A stretch of 7,254 nt of DNA from Flemingiibacterium sp045579105 (GCA_045579105.1 JAZNLM010000112.1:1-7254), one strand, 5' to 3'. Positions 1 through 5,900 are shown, counted from the first letter of the stretch. Numbers and translations are program-made. Notes: generated by a model not told the origin, from the letters alone.

Positions 1-33
1 GCGCTCTTCTATGGTAAAATGGTGGTAGCTCAT
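1..33 (-). CDS. IS30-family transposase, N-terminal fragment cut by the window edge
   Basis: Reading leftward from the ATG at 33-31, eleven codons are visible before the window ends: MSYHHFTIEER. This matches the usual opening of IS30-family transposases (Y-x-H-[LF]-T-x-x-E-R), which leads into an N-terminal helix-turn-helix that binds the element's ends; the C-terminal DDE catalytic domain would lie outside the window. A strong ribosome binding site, AAGGAGG, lies just upstream on the same strand with about 7 bases to the ATG, supporting this as a real start. An extended -10 box (TGGTATAAT) lies further upstream. Only 11 residues can be seen, so the family call rests on one short motif plus the terminal sequence next to it. 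Whether the transposase is intact cannot be judged here. Confidence 0.7.
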   Translation of the reverse strand, partial: MSYHHFTIEER

Positions 34-72
34 ATAAATCCTCCTTGGTTTATTTGTTTTGTGGTTATTACA

Positions 73-81
73 ATTATACCA
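73..81 (-). promoter_or_regulatory. Extended -10 promoter of the IS30 transposase
   Basis: On the minus strand TGGTATAAT combines a perfect TATAAT (78-73) with an upstream TG dinucleotide, the extended -10 pattern. No good -35 box lies at 16-18 bp, which fits an extended -10 promoter. The ATG lies about 40 bases downstream. Confidence 0.5.
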
Positions 82-107
82 TGGATTTATATGGGCTTCA
101 TTTTTTT

Positions 108-139
108 ATTTACTGTTGCACTTAATAGTATAACTCACC
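108..139. repeat. Putative terminal inverted repeat (outer end) of the IS30-like element
   Basis: The segment contains TGTTGCACTT (114-123) followed by an AT-rich run ending near 139. IS30-family ends typically carry a TIR of about 20-40 bp with a GCAACAGT core on the transposase strand, as here. The matching repeat at the far end is not in the window, so its length and edges are estimates. Confidence 0.4.
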
Positions 140-148
140 AATACAGCA

Positions 149-175
149 AAACGGGAGGCTTTCAGCCTCCCGTTT
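149..175 (-). terminator. Rho-independent terminator of the zinc-ribbon membrane protein gene, probably bidirectional
   Basis: A perfect 12-bp stem (149-160 with 164-175, core CGGGAGGCT/AGCCTCCCG) closes on a 3-base loop TTC. It lies six bases beyond the stop of the minus-strand gene at 181-804 and is followed on that strand by TTTTGCTG. The plus-strand side also has a T-rich tail (TTTATTTA), so it can act in both directions and insulate the gene from the IS element. Confidence 0.9.
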
Positions 176-180
176 ATTTA

Positions 181-804
181 CTAAAATAAGGACTCAAACC
201 ATGTTTTAATGCTTTCTATAAGCTCTGCGCCTGTATCATTCCAAAAGCTGTTTATAGCCTCTGAAATACTCCCGCCAACGTAATCACCCAACATCGAAAA
301 CAACTCGGGGAAAACGTAGGTCAAAAGAAGTCTGAAAAAACCGGGAACCGCATAGGAAAATATTGCGGTTATGATGAGCATAACAAACGATACAAGCGTT
401 GAAATGGAACCGAGTATGATACCTGTAACAGCAAGTCCCTTGCCTTTTTGATTGTTTTTCTTTATCTGTACCAGTGCAACTATCGAAAAGATAAGTCCCG
501 CAAGAGGTCCGATGACCGATGCTTTGATTATGCCAAGAAAGCACACAAGAGAAACAACAAAGCCTATTATGGCAAATATGTTAACCTTTTTCTTTTCTTT
601 TTTCGGTGCAGGTGCATTTTCCGTTAGCAGAGCAGCCGGCACTTCCGGTTCTTGACCTATAGACTCCCCAACCGTCGCAGTAAGCTCCTCACCAAGCTCT
701 TCCACTGGCTCAGGCAGTTCTTCTTTCATAGGTGCCGCAGTTCCGCACGCTGTACAGAACTTTTCGTTCGGCTCAAACTCTCTACCGCAATTCGGGCAAA
801 ACAT
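181..804 (-). CDS. Zinc-ribbon, multi-pass membrane protein (DUF4190-like)
   Basis: This 207-residue protein begins with a zinc ribbon: C3-x2-C6 and C17-x2-C20, the second pair in CTACG. An acidic, proline-rich linker (about residues 26-67) follows, then a basic stop (KKEKKK, 68-73), and three hydrophobic segments at about 75-93, 96-114 and 124-150. The paired helices with the GKGLAVTGIILG stretch resemble DUF4190-type membrane domains, which in Firmicutes are often fused to an N-terminal zinc ribbon. The tail (about 155-207) is amphipathic and rich in aromatic residues. The zinc ribbon should face the cytoplasm. The start is fixed by AAGGAGATGA, 7 bases upstream of the ATG. The gene is monocistronic, with its own promoter and terminator. 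Family function is unknown; a role in envelope sensing or scaffolding is only a guess. Confidence 0.88.
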   Translation of the reverse strand: MFCPNCGREFEPNEKFCTACGTAAPMKEELPEPVEELGEELTATVGESIGQEPEVPAALLTENAPAPKKEKKKVNIFAIIGFVVSLVCFLGIIKASVIGPLAGLIFSIVALVQIKKNNQKGKGLAVTGIILGSISTLVSFVMLIITAIFSYAVPGFFRLLLTYVFPELFSMLGDYVGGSISEAINSFWNDTGAELIESIKTWFESLF

Positions 805-811
805 TTTAATG

Positions 812-821
812 TCATCTCCTT
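812..821 (-). promoter_or_regulatory. Ribosome binding site of the zinc-ribbon protein gene
   Basis: AAGGAGATGA matches nine of ten bases of the extended anti-Shine-Dalgarno complement AAGGAGGTGA, with 7 bases to the ATG at 804. It settles the start codon. Confidence 0.85.
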
Positions 822-846
822 AAAAAGCGTTTCATTTGATGTATTT

Positions 847-875
847 ATTATACCACCCATTTGTCGAATTGTCAA
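847..875 (-). promoter_or_regulatory. Consensus sigma-A promoter of the zinc-ribbon protein gene
   Basis: On the minus strand, TTGACA (875-870) and TATAAT (852-847) are separated by exactly 17 bases. All twelve hexamer positions match the consensus, which suggests strong, largely constitutive transcription with a leader of about 35-40 nt. It diverges from the lipoprotein operon promoter about 80 bp away. Confidence 0.9.
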
Positions 876-953
876 TGATTTTGAAGGATGTGTATGTATT
901 GGGATTATTTTACCTGTGATACCTATTTTTGTAGTACTGTTTACAATTTAATC

Positions 954-982
954 TTGAAAAATGCCAAAGTGTGAGTTATAAT
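954..982 (+). promoter_or_regulatory. Sigma-A promoter of the lipoprotein-desulfurase-proA operon
   Basis: TTGAAA (954-959) and a perfect TATAAT (977-982) are separated by 17 bases. Transcription should start near 989, just at the base of a small hairpin. No further promoter is evident before the next two genes, so this one probably drives all three. Confidence 0.85.
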
Positions 983-990
983 ATAAGAAA

Positions 991-1014
991 AAACGTTTAA
1001 GGAAGCCTTCGTTT
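991..1014 (+). other. Hairpin at the 5' end of the operon transcript
   Basis: AAACG (991-995) pairs with CGTTT (1010-1014) and AAGG (999-1002) pairs with CCTT (1006-1009), leaving a TTT bulge and an AAG loop. The predicted transcript begins almost at the base of this stem, a layout known to protect 5' ends from decay. It also buries the weak AAGGAAG in front of the upstream ATG at 1015, favouring the start at 1036. Confidence 0.45.
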
Positions 1015-1035
1015 ATGTTGGCTAAGGTGATAGTT

Positions 1036-1578
1036 ATGAAAAGTATTCGAAAAATTTCCGCGCTCGTCGCAGCTCTCCTGTCGGCAGCTCTTCTCCTCTG
1101 TGCCTGCGGCACAAAGGACGGCAGTGCGCCCGAGCTTGGCTGGAAGGAAATATCAAACGAAGGCGTTTCCTACAATTTTTACGTTCCCGACGAATGGATA
1201 AGCGACATTGCCACGGGTATGACCGCCGCTTACGTAAGCAACGTGGACAACTCCAACGTATCGGTTATAGCGTTCGACCTTCAGAGCGGCGAGATTTCTA
1301 CTGTCGCGGATTATTGGAAGACATACGAGCCTGACCTTAAGGCTATCTTCACAGATTTCACCTACGTTAGCGAAGCTGACGAAACCAAGCTCGACGGTGT
1401 GGACGCGCTTTCGTACACCTATACCGGCACTGTAGCCGGCACAGAGTATAAAATCATGCAGGTAGTAGCAATGAAGGACGCGCAGGTTTACATCTTCACG
1501 TATACTGCAACCACCGACAGATATGACTCGCATTTCGAGGACGTTTTCGCCATGCTCGGCTTCTTTGATTTCACCTGA
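1036..1578 (+). CDS. Small secreted lipoprotein, PsbP/DcrB-like in character
   Basis: The protein has 180 residues from the ATG at 1036. It has a classic lipoprotein signal: basic MKSIRK, a hydrophobic stretch of Ala/Leu, and the lipobox L21-C-A-C24, so Cys24 should be lipidated and the protein anchored outside the membrane. The mature part has no membrane segment. Its pattern (YNFYVPDEW, then alternating strands, then YKIMQVVAMKD and YIFTYTA near the end) recalls the PsbP/DcrB-like fold found in many clostridial lipoproteins; this is a pattern impression, not a search result. An in-frame ATG at 1015 would add seven residues. The later ATG is preferred because AAGGTGA (1024-1030) lies 5 bases before it and the signal peptide then begins normally. 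Its stop overlaps the next start (TGATG), implying coupled translation with the cysteine desulfurase. Function unknown. Confidence 0.85.
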   Translation: MKSIRKISALVAALLSAALLLCACGTKDGSAPELGWKEISNEGVSYNFYVPDEWISDIATGMTAAYVSNVDNSNVSVIAFDLQSGEISTVADYWKTYEPDLKAIFTDFTYVSEADETKLDGVDALSYTYTGTVAGTEYKIMQVVAMKDAQVYIFTYTATTDRYDSHFEDVFAMLGFFDFT

Positions 1579-2759
1579 TGAATACTGCTATTTATTTAGA
1601 CAACTCCGCGACAACGCCGCTTTGTAGTGCAGCGAAAGAGGCGATGTGTGCCGCCATGGACGTTTACGGTAATCCATCATCACTCCACACGCTCGGAGTT
1701 GAATCGGAAAAGCTTGTAAGCGATGCACGACGTGCGGTTTTAGCTTCGCTCGGCGTTCGTGCGATAACTAAGCTCACTGAAAAGCAGCTCATTCTCACAG
1801 CAAGCGGCACGGAAGCTGACAATTTGGCTCTCATCGGTGCTATCAATGCAAAAGGCTTTGGAGAGGGCAAAAAAGTAATAATCTCCGACAGCGAGCACTC
1901 TGCCGTACTCGAAGCAGCGGCAGAACTGGAACGCCGCGAGCTTACCGTAGTCCGCATACCCACAGTCGGCGGCGACGTCGATTATGATGCGCTCGCACGT
2001 GAAGCAGACAAAAACACAGTTTTGGCAAGCTTTATGCTCGTCAATAACGAAACAGGTGCCGTTTACGACATAAAGCGAATTTCGCAAATTATAAAGGCGG
2101 CAAATCCCGACGCGCTCGTGCACACAGACTGCGTACAGGCGTATATGAACGTTCCCTTCACCGAAAAATCGCTCGGCGCGGATATGATAACAGTATCAGC
2201 TCACAAAATCGGCGGACCTAAAGGTGTCGGTGCGCTGTACGTCAGCGCGGACGTATTAAAACGCCGTCAGCTTGTGCCAATAATACACGGCGGCGGGCAA
2301 GAATCAGGTATGCGTTCGGGAACAGAAAATCTGCTTGGAGCAGTAGGCTTTGGCGCTGCTGTAAAAGCAGCATGTCAGACGCGCGGCGAGGATGCCAAAA
2401 AGAAAACGGAAATCCGCGATTATCTCGTCTCCGAGCTTTTGAACAGCGCACGTTTTGCCGGTGTAAAGCTCAATCTTCCCAAAATTGCCGCCCCGCACGT
2501 TTTAAGCATAACCTTACCGAATATCAAAAGCGAAACTATGCTCCACGCGCTCTCAAAGGACGGAATCTTTGTTTCAAGCGGCTCAGCGTGCTCGTCCAAT
2601 ACGGGCAGTAAAAGTCACGTTCTTTTGGCTTTCGGTCTTACTGAAAAAGAGGCTGACTGCACTATTCGCGTGAGTCTTGGAGTACAAAATACGATAGACG
2701 ATGCGAAGCGTTTTCTGTCCGCTTTAGAAGCGGCTGTGTCAACGCTCGCGAGAATATAA
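1578..2759 (+). CDS. Cysteine desulfurase, NifS/IscS-like (class V aminotransferase fold)
   Basis: This PLP enzyme converts L-cysteine to L-alanine and holds the sulfur as a persulfide for Fe-S cluster assembly or tRNA thiolation. All key elements are visible in its 393 residues: DNSATTPL near the N-terminus, GNPSSLHTLG (31-40), the cofactor-stacking His107 in DSEH, Asp184 in HTDCVQA, the Schiff-base Lys210 in SAHKIGGPKG, HGGGQESGMRSGTEN (238-251), and the catalytic Cys338 in SSGSACSSNTGSKSHVL, in the longer group I-type loop. Length is normal for the group. The ATG overlaps the lipoprotein stop by one base and proA follows after 15 bp, so it is the middle gene of an operon. No iscU, thiI or mnmA lies beside it in the window, so the sulfur acceptor cannot be named. 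The enzyme class is certain; the choice between iscS and nifS is not, so no symbol is given. Confidence 0.96.
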   Translation: MNTAIYLDNSATTPLCSAAKEAMCAAMDVYGNPSSLHTLGVESEKLVSDARRAVLASLGVRAITKLTEKQLILTASGTEADNLALIGAINAKGFGEGKKVIISDSEHSAVLEAAAELERRELTVVRIPTVGGDVDYDALAREADKNTVLASFMLVNNETGAVYDIKRISQIIKAANPDALVHTDCVQAYMNVPFTEKSLGADMITVSAHKIGGPKGVGALYVSADVLKRRQLVPIIHGGGQESGMRSGTENLLGAVGFGAAVKAACQTRGEDAKKKTEIRDYLVSELLNSARFAGVKLNLPKIAAPHVLSITLPNIKSETMLHALSKDGIFVSSGSACSSNTGSKSHVLLAFGLTEKEADCTIRVSLGVQNTIDDAKRFLSALEAAVSTLARI

Positions 2760-2760
2760 A

Positions 2761-2765
2761 AAGGA
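2761..2765 (+). promoter_or_regulatory. Ribosome binding site of proA
   Basis: AAGGA lies 9 bases before the ATG at 2775, in the 15-bp gap after the desulfurase stop. There is no room for a promoter or terminator there, which supports co-transcription. Confidence 0.7.
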
Positions 2766-2774
2766 ATAATTACA

Positions 2775-4019
2775 ATGCAGACATTTGACTATGTAAAAGA
2801 CCTCTCAGAAAAGGCGTCCAAAGCTAAAAATGCACTCTCAGGCGCGAGTACGGCGCAAAAAAATGCGGTTCTCGCCAGAATAGCCGAGCTTCTCCAGGAA
2901 GAGTGTGACAGTATCATCGAAGCAAACGCGAAAGACCTCGTAAATGCAGCCGACAACGGCGTACCTACCCCTATGCTCGACCGTCTGAAGCTTGATAAAA
3001 AGCGCATTGACGGCATTAGAGACAGCTTAAAACAGCTTATAATGCTCGATGACCCTATCGGCTCGGGTACGCGTACCACGCGCCCCAACGGACTTATTAT
3101 CGAGCACATTCGAGTACCTCTCGGAGTAGTCGCGATAATTTATGAGGCGCGCCCGAACGTAACAGTTGATGCAGCGGCACTCTGCATCAAAACGGGCAAT
3201 GCGTGCGTACTTCGAGGCGGCAAAGAAGCAATCGAAACCAACCGCGCGCTGGCACACCTTATGAAGAAGGCATTGGCAGACAACTTTCTGCCCGAGGATG
3301 CACTTGCGCTTATCGAGGATACCTCGCGCGAAAGCTCCACTGCGCTTATGAAAATGCGCGGACTTGTCGACCTTTTAGTTCCACGCGGCGGTGCTGGGCT
3401 TATCCGCAGTGTGGTCGACAATGCAACCGTTCCCGTTATCGAAACGGGAGCAGGAAATTGCCACATTTATATTGACAAATCCGCAGACCACGATATCGGC
3501 GTAAAAGTCGCGATAAACGCGAAAATGTCGCGTCCGTCCGTGTGCAACGCGATTGAAACGATGCTCGTTCACGAGGATGAGGCGGCAGAATTTCTGCCGA
3601 AGTTCGTTGGCGCGCTTGAAGGCGCGCTCGAAATCCGCGGCTGCGAAAAGACCTGTGCTATTCTCGGCTGTGCGGCGGCGACCGACAATGACTATGCCAC
3701 CGAATACGACGATTATATCCTCGCGGTAAAGGTCGTTTCTGGCATCGACGAGGCTATCGCGCACATAAACCGCTACAATACGGGACACAGCGAAGCAATA
3801 ATCACTCGCAATATGGAAAACGCGGCGCGTTTTCGTGCCGAGATTGATGCGGCAGCGGTGTACGTCAACGTGTCCACGCGCTTCACCGACGGCGGAGAGT
3901 TCGGTTTCGGTGCAGAGCTTGGCATATCCACGCAGAAGCTCCACGCGCGCGGTCCGATGGGGCTCGATGCTCTAACAACAGGCAAATACCTCATCACCGG
4001 CGACGGTCAGGTAAGATAA
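2775..4019 (+). CDS. proA: Gamma-glutamyl phosphate reductase (glutamate-5-semialdehyde dehydrogenase)
   Basis: ProA carries out the second step of proline synthesis in the cytoplasm, reducing L-glutamyl-5-phosphate with NADPH to glutamate-5-semialdehyde, which cyclises to pyrroline-5-carboxylate. The 414 residues match the usual family length (about 415). Recognisable blocks are EARPNVTVDAAALCIKTGNA (124-143) with LRGGKEA following in the cofactor-binding half, ETGAGNCHIYID (223-234), and the catalytic cysteine Cys257 in SRPSVCNAIETMLVH, equivalent to the active-site Cys near position 255 in characterised enzymes. The C-terminal half ends with the expected FTDGGEFGFGAELGISTQKLHARGP block (about 375-400). 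No proB (glutamate 5-kinase) or proC is adjacent, although proB-proA pairs are common. It is the last gene of its operon and is followed by a strong terminator. Confidence 0.97.
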   Translation: MQTFDYVKDLSEKASKAKNALSGASTAQKNAVLARIAELLQEECDSIIEANAKDLVNAADNGVPTPMLDRLKLDKKRIDGIRDSLKQLIMLDDPIGSGTRTTRPNGLIIEHIRVPLGVVAIIYEARPNVTVDAAALCIKTGNACVLRGGKEAIETNRALAHLMKKALADNFLPEDALALIEDTSRESSTALMKMRGLVDLLVPRGGAGLIRSVVDNATVPVIETGAGNCHIYIDKSADHDIGVKVAINAKMSRPSVCNAIETMLVHEDEAAEFLPKFVGALEGALEIRGCEKTCAILGCAAATDNDYATEYDDYILAVKVVSGIDEAIAHINRYNTGHSEAIITRNMENAARFRAEIDAAAVYVNVSTRFTDGGEFGFGAELGISTQKLHARGPMGLDALTTGKYLITGDGQVR

Positions 4020-4041
4020 TTTAGCTCTTATAAAGTGAAAA

Positions 4042-4090
4042 ATCCACATTTCCCACCGTACATATTGTGGGGAATGTGGATAACTTTTTT
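4042..4090 (+). terminator. Rho-independent terminator after proA
   Basis: A 15-bp stem (4042-4056 with 4067-4081, one G-U pair) closes on a 10-base loop and is followed by AAC and six Ts (4085-4090). It starts 23 bases after the proA stop. The arms carry ATCCACA/TGTGGAT, so the right arm includes an exact DnaA box (4075-4083); the hairpin alone can explain that pairing. Confidence 0.88.
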
Positions 4091-4208
4091 GCCTTTTTAT
4101 GCCGATTTTCGCCGTTTGCGCGGAGTTTTCCACACACTTTTCAACTTTCTGCACATTTTTTTAGCGCGTTTTACAGTTTTCCACACGTTAACAACGAGTT
4201 GTGGAAAA
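4075..4208. promoter_or_regulatory. Cluster of DnaA-box-like sequences between proA and comM
   Basis: Four 9-mers are seen: TTATCCACA, the exact consensus, on the minus strand (4083-4075); TTTTCCACA, one mismatch, at 4126-4134 (+), 4177-4185 (+) and 4208-4200 (-). Weaker variants lie at 4040-4048 (AAATCCACA) and 4066-4074 (minus). The last two strong copies form a 10-bp inverted repeat (4176-4185 with 4200-4209) around a 14-base centre. I found this 9-mer nowhere else in the window. The consensus copy lies inside the proA terminator stem, which weakens its weight, but the three TTTTCCACA copies are outside that hairpin. DnaA binding is inferred, not shown. Confidence 0.5.
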
Positions 4209-4209
4209 C
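4176..4209. repeat. Inverted repeat GTTTTCCACA / TGTGGAAAAC at the 3' end of comM
   Basis: Perfect 10-bp arms at 4176-4185 and 4200-4209 flank a 14-base spacer. It lies just beyond the comM stop (4214-4212) and could form a hairpin in the comM transcript. However, the stem is AT-rich and no T-run follows on either strand, so it is a poor intrinsic terminator. A pair of oppositely oriented DnaA-like sites is an equally good reading. Confidence 0.6.
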
Positions 4210-4211
4210 CT

Positions 4212-5774
4212 CTAATTTCCGAAATATTTGCGGTCGAGAGAGCGAAGCTGTATCGCCTCGGCAATGTGCTGCTTTTGTATATTTTCGCTTCCGGCAAGGT
4301 CGGCTATCGTGCGCGCAACACGCAGAATTCGGTCGTATCCGCGCGCAGACAACCCCATTTTATCGTATGCCGCGCGAAGGATTTTCGATGCCTCATCGTC
4401 GAGCTTACAAAATTTTGCGAGGTGCTTTGAGGACATATCCGCGTTCTTGCTTATAAGCGGCATCTTCAAGTCTACGGCACTCGCCTCGGTGCATCTCTTT
4501 CTCGCAAATTCTCTCGCGCGGTTAACTCTCTGGCGTATCTCTGACGAGGTTTCGGTGGGCTTAGGCGCGGAAAGCTCGTCGTAGGTAAGCGACGATACCT
4601 CTACCTGAATATCCATTCGGTCAAGCAGCGGTCCGCTTATTTTCGATAAATATTTTTTTATATCGTCCTGCTTGCAGGTACATTTATGTGTGGGATGCCC
4701 GAAATAGCCGCACTTGCACGGGTTCATCGCCGCAACGAGCATGAACGAGCAAGGGTACGTCACCTTGCCATTGGTGCGCGTTATCGTCACTTTCCCGTCC
4801 TCAAGCGGCTGACGAAGCGACTCCGTGACGAGCTTGTTGAATTCGGGAAGCTCGTCGAGGAACAAAACGCCGTTATGCGCAAGAGATATTTCGCCCGGCT
4901 TCGGATTAGCGCCGCCGCCGACAAGGCTAGGCGCAGACATCGTGTGGTGAGGTGAGCGGAACGGTCTGCGGCTCACTATGGAAACGCCTTCTTTGAGCTT
5001 GCCCACAATCGAGTGTATTTTCGAGGTTTCAAGCGCTTCGCTGAAGGAAAGCTCGGGAAGTATGGTCGGCAAGCGCTTGGCGAGCATAGATTTACCCGTA
5101 CCGGGCGGTCCGATCATAAGCACGTTATGTCCGCCTGCAGCGGCTATTTCAAGTGCGCGCTTGACCTTTTCCTGACCTTTGACGTCGGAAAAATCGCACA
5201 ACACGTCTGCTTTTCCGGGTGTGAAGGTACTGTTATCAAAGCGTGTCGGCTCGAGAAGCACCTCACCGCGAAGATGGCGATAAAGCGACATAATATCCTT
5301 TACGCCGTAAACGTTCACACCGTCAACGACCGACGCCTCTTTTGCGTTCCCAAACGGCACGTATATATCGTGAAGACCTGCCTCTTTAGCGGCGATAGTC
5401 ATACAAAGTACTCCGCTTGCCTCGCGTACTGCACCCGTCATCGAAAGCTCGCCTATAAAGCACGCGCCCGATAAATCAAGCGATGTGGGGAGTATATGAT
5501 TTGACTGCAATATTCCGACAGTCATCGCGAGATCATAAGTCGAGCCTTCTTTTTTCTTATCGGCAGGCGCAAGGTTGACCGTAAGACAAGTTTCAGGAAA
5601 CGCCCAGCCGTTATTTTCAACGGCGGCAATGATACGCTCCTTGGACTCACGTATAGCCATTCCTGGAAGTCCGATTATTTCAAACTGCGGCATTTTATCC
5701 TGTGAATTACATTCGACGGTAACGGGAAAACCATCGATGCCAAGCAGTCCTGCGGAATATACAATAGATAACAT
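4212..5774 (-). CDS. comM: YifB/ComM-family Mg-chelatase-like AAA+ ATPase
   Basis: The 520-residue protein has the three family parts: an N-terminal Lon-protease-like/S5-fold domain (about 1-170, opening SAGLLGIDG), an AAA+ core, and a C-terminal Mg-chelatase helical domain. In the core, Walker A is GPPGTGKS (222-229), the RSPHHTMSAPSLVGGG block follows (273-288), and Walker B is GVLFLDE (302-308). A Cys cluster, C353-x-C355 and C365-x-C367, is typical of the family. GLSARGYDRILRVARTIADL (474-493) marks the C-terminal domain. ComM in Gram-negatives is a hexameric branch-migration helicase that integrates transforming DNA; in Firmicutes the orthologue YifB is poorly characterised. The ATG at 5774 is chosen because AAAGGA lies 9 bases upstream; an in-frame TTG at 5792 would place that ribosome binding site inside the gene. 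It is transcribed alone, with a LexA-like operator in its promoter. Confidence 0.95.
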   Translation of the reverse strand: MLSIVYSAGLLGIDGFPVTVECNSQDKMPQFEIIGLPGMAIRESKERIIAAVENNGWAFPETCLTVNLAPADKKKEGSTYDLAMTVGILQSNHILPTSLDLSGACFIGELSMTGAVREASGVLCMTIAAKEAGLHDIYVPFGNAKEASVVDGVNVYGVKDIMSLYRHLRGEVLLEPTRFDNSTFTPGKADVLCDFSDVKGQEKVKRALEIAAAGGHNVLMIGPPGTGKSMLAKRLPTILPELSFSEALETSKIHSIVGKLKEGVSIVSRRPFRSPHHTMSAPSLVGGGANPKPGEISLAHNGVLFLDELPEFNKLVTESLRQPLEDGKVTITRTNGKVTYPCSFMLVAAMNPCKCGYFGHPTHKCTCKQDDIKKYLSKISGPLLDRMDIQVEVSSLTYDELSAPKPTETSSEIRQRVNRAREFARKRCTEASAVDLKMPLISKNADMSSKHLAKFCKLDDEASKILRAAYDKMGLSARGYDRILRVARTIADLAGSENIQKQHIAEAIQLRSLDRKYFGN

Positions 5775-5783
5775 ATTCTGTCG

Positions 5784-5789
5784 TCCTTT
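5784..5789 (-). promoter_or_regulatory. Ribosome binding site that fixes the comM start
   Basis: AAAGGA on the minus strand lies 9 bases before the ATG at 5774. The alternative TTG start at 5792 has no ribosome binding site of its own. Confidence 0.7.
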
Positions 5790-5798
5790 CAAGTTTCA

Positions 5799-5810
5799 GA
5801 ACTTTTGTTC
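5799..5810. promoter_or_regulatory. Putative LexA (SOS) operator in the comM promoter
   Basis: GAACTTTTGTTC has both half-sites of the Gram-positive LexA core, GAAC-N4-GTTC, with one extra pairing base on each side (AGAAC/GTTCT). It covers the predicted transcription start, just downstream of the -10 box, where a bound repressor would block initiation. The outer bases and the centre deviate from the fuller B. subtilis consensus CGAACRNRYGTTYG. I found no other copy of the core in the window. Confidence 0.55.
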
Positions 5811-5817
5811 TTTTTCT

Positions 5818-5846
5818 ATTTTAACACATCTTTCATAAAAAATCAA
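5818..5846 (-). promoter_or_regulatory. Sigma-A promoter of comM
   Basis: On the minus strand TTGATT (5846-5841) and TAAAAT (5823-5818) are separated by exactly 17 bases; four of six and five of six positions match consensus. Transcription should start near 5811, giving a leader of about 37 nt. Confidence 0.75.
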
Positions 5847-5877
5847 TACGTAATTTGAAATTTTATCCGATAATATT

Positions 5878-5900
5878 TCTATAGGGCAATTATCTCTATA
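5878..5900 (+). repeat. Direct repeat TCTATA upstream of the ribbon-helix-helix gene
   Basis: TCTATA occurs at 5878-5883 and 5895-5900, 17 bp apart, between the putative promoter and the ribosome binding site. Ribbon-helix-helix repressors often bind short repeats in their own promoters, so this may be an autoregulatory operator. The repeat is short and AT-rich and may be chance. Confidence 0.25.

Larger units (their letters stand above)
1..139 (-). mobile_element. IS30-family insertion sequence, 5' end only
   Basis: This stretch holds the transposase start, its promoter and leader, and a terminal sequence that on the minus strand reads AAGTGCAACAGTAAAT. That resembles, from memory, the ends of several Firmicute IS30-family elements (AAxTGCAACAGT). 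The outer boundary is estimated at about 139, just before the terminator hairpin of the neighbouring gene. The other end and any target-site duplication are outside the window, so the exact junction is not proven. Confidence 0.55.

Noticed and set aside
757..769. GAAC-TTTTC-GTTC inside the zinc-ribbon gene, resembling a LexA site
   Set aside because: The spacer is five bases instead of four and it lies inside coding sequence near the zinc-ribbon codons.
3375..3944. A 189-codon open frame on the minus strand
   Set aside because: It is antisense to the well-conserved C-terminal half of proA, including the catalytic cysteine region, and has no start signals.
4176..4209. Intrinsic terminator for comM
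   Set aside because: The 10-bp stem is AT-rich, the loop is 14 bases, and no T-run follows on the comM strand.
4020..4211. A chromosomal origin of replication (oriC)
   Set aside because: The boxes look origin-like, but dnaA/dnaN are absent, no clear AT-rich unwinding element is present, and one box is part of a terminator; kept only as a box cluster.
4035..4456. Overlapping plus-strand frames of about 130 codons starting in the proA-comM gap
   Set aside because: They begin in the proA terminator and DnaA-box region and run antisense through the 3' end of comM; no ribosome binding site and no recognisable protein.
5013..5474. A 153-codon open frame on the plus strand
   Set aside because: It is antisense to the AAA+ core of comM; its composition is that of a shadow frame and it has no ribosome binding site.
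5775..5792. TTG start giving comM six extra residues
   Set aside because: It would place the AAAGGA ribosome binding site inside the gene; the ATG at 5774 has correct spacing and the family-typical N-terminus.
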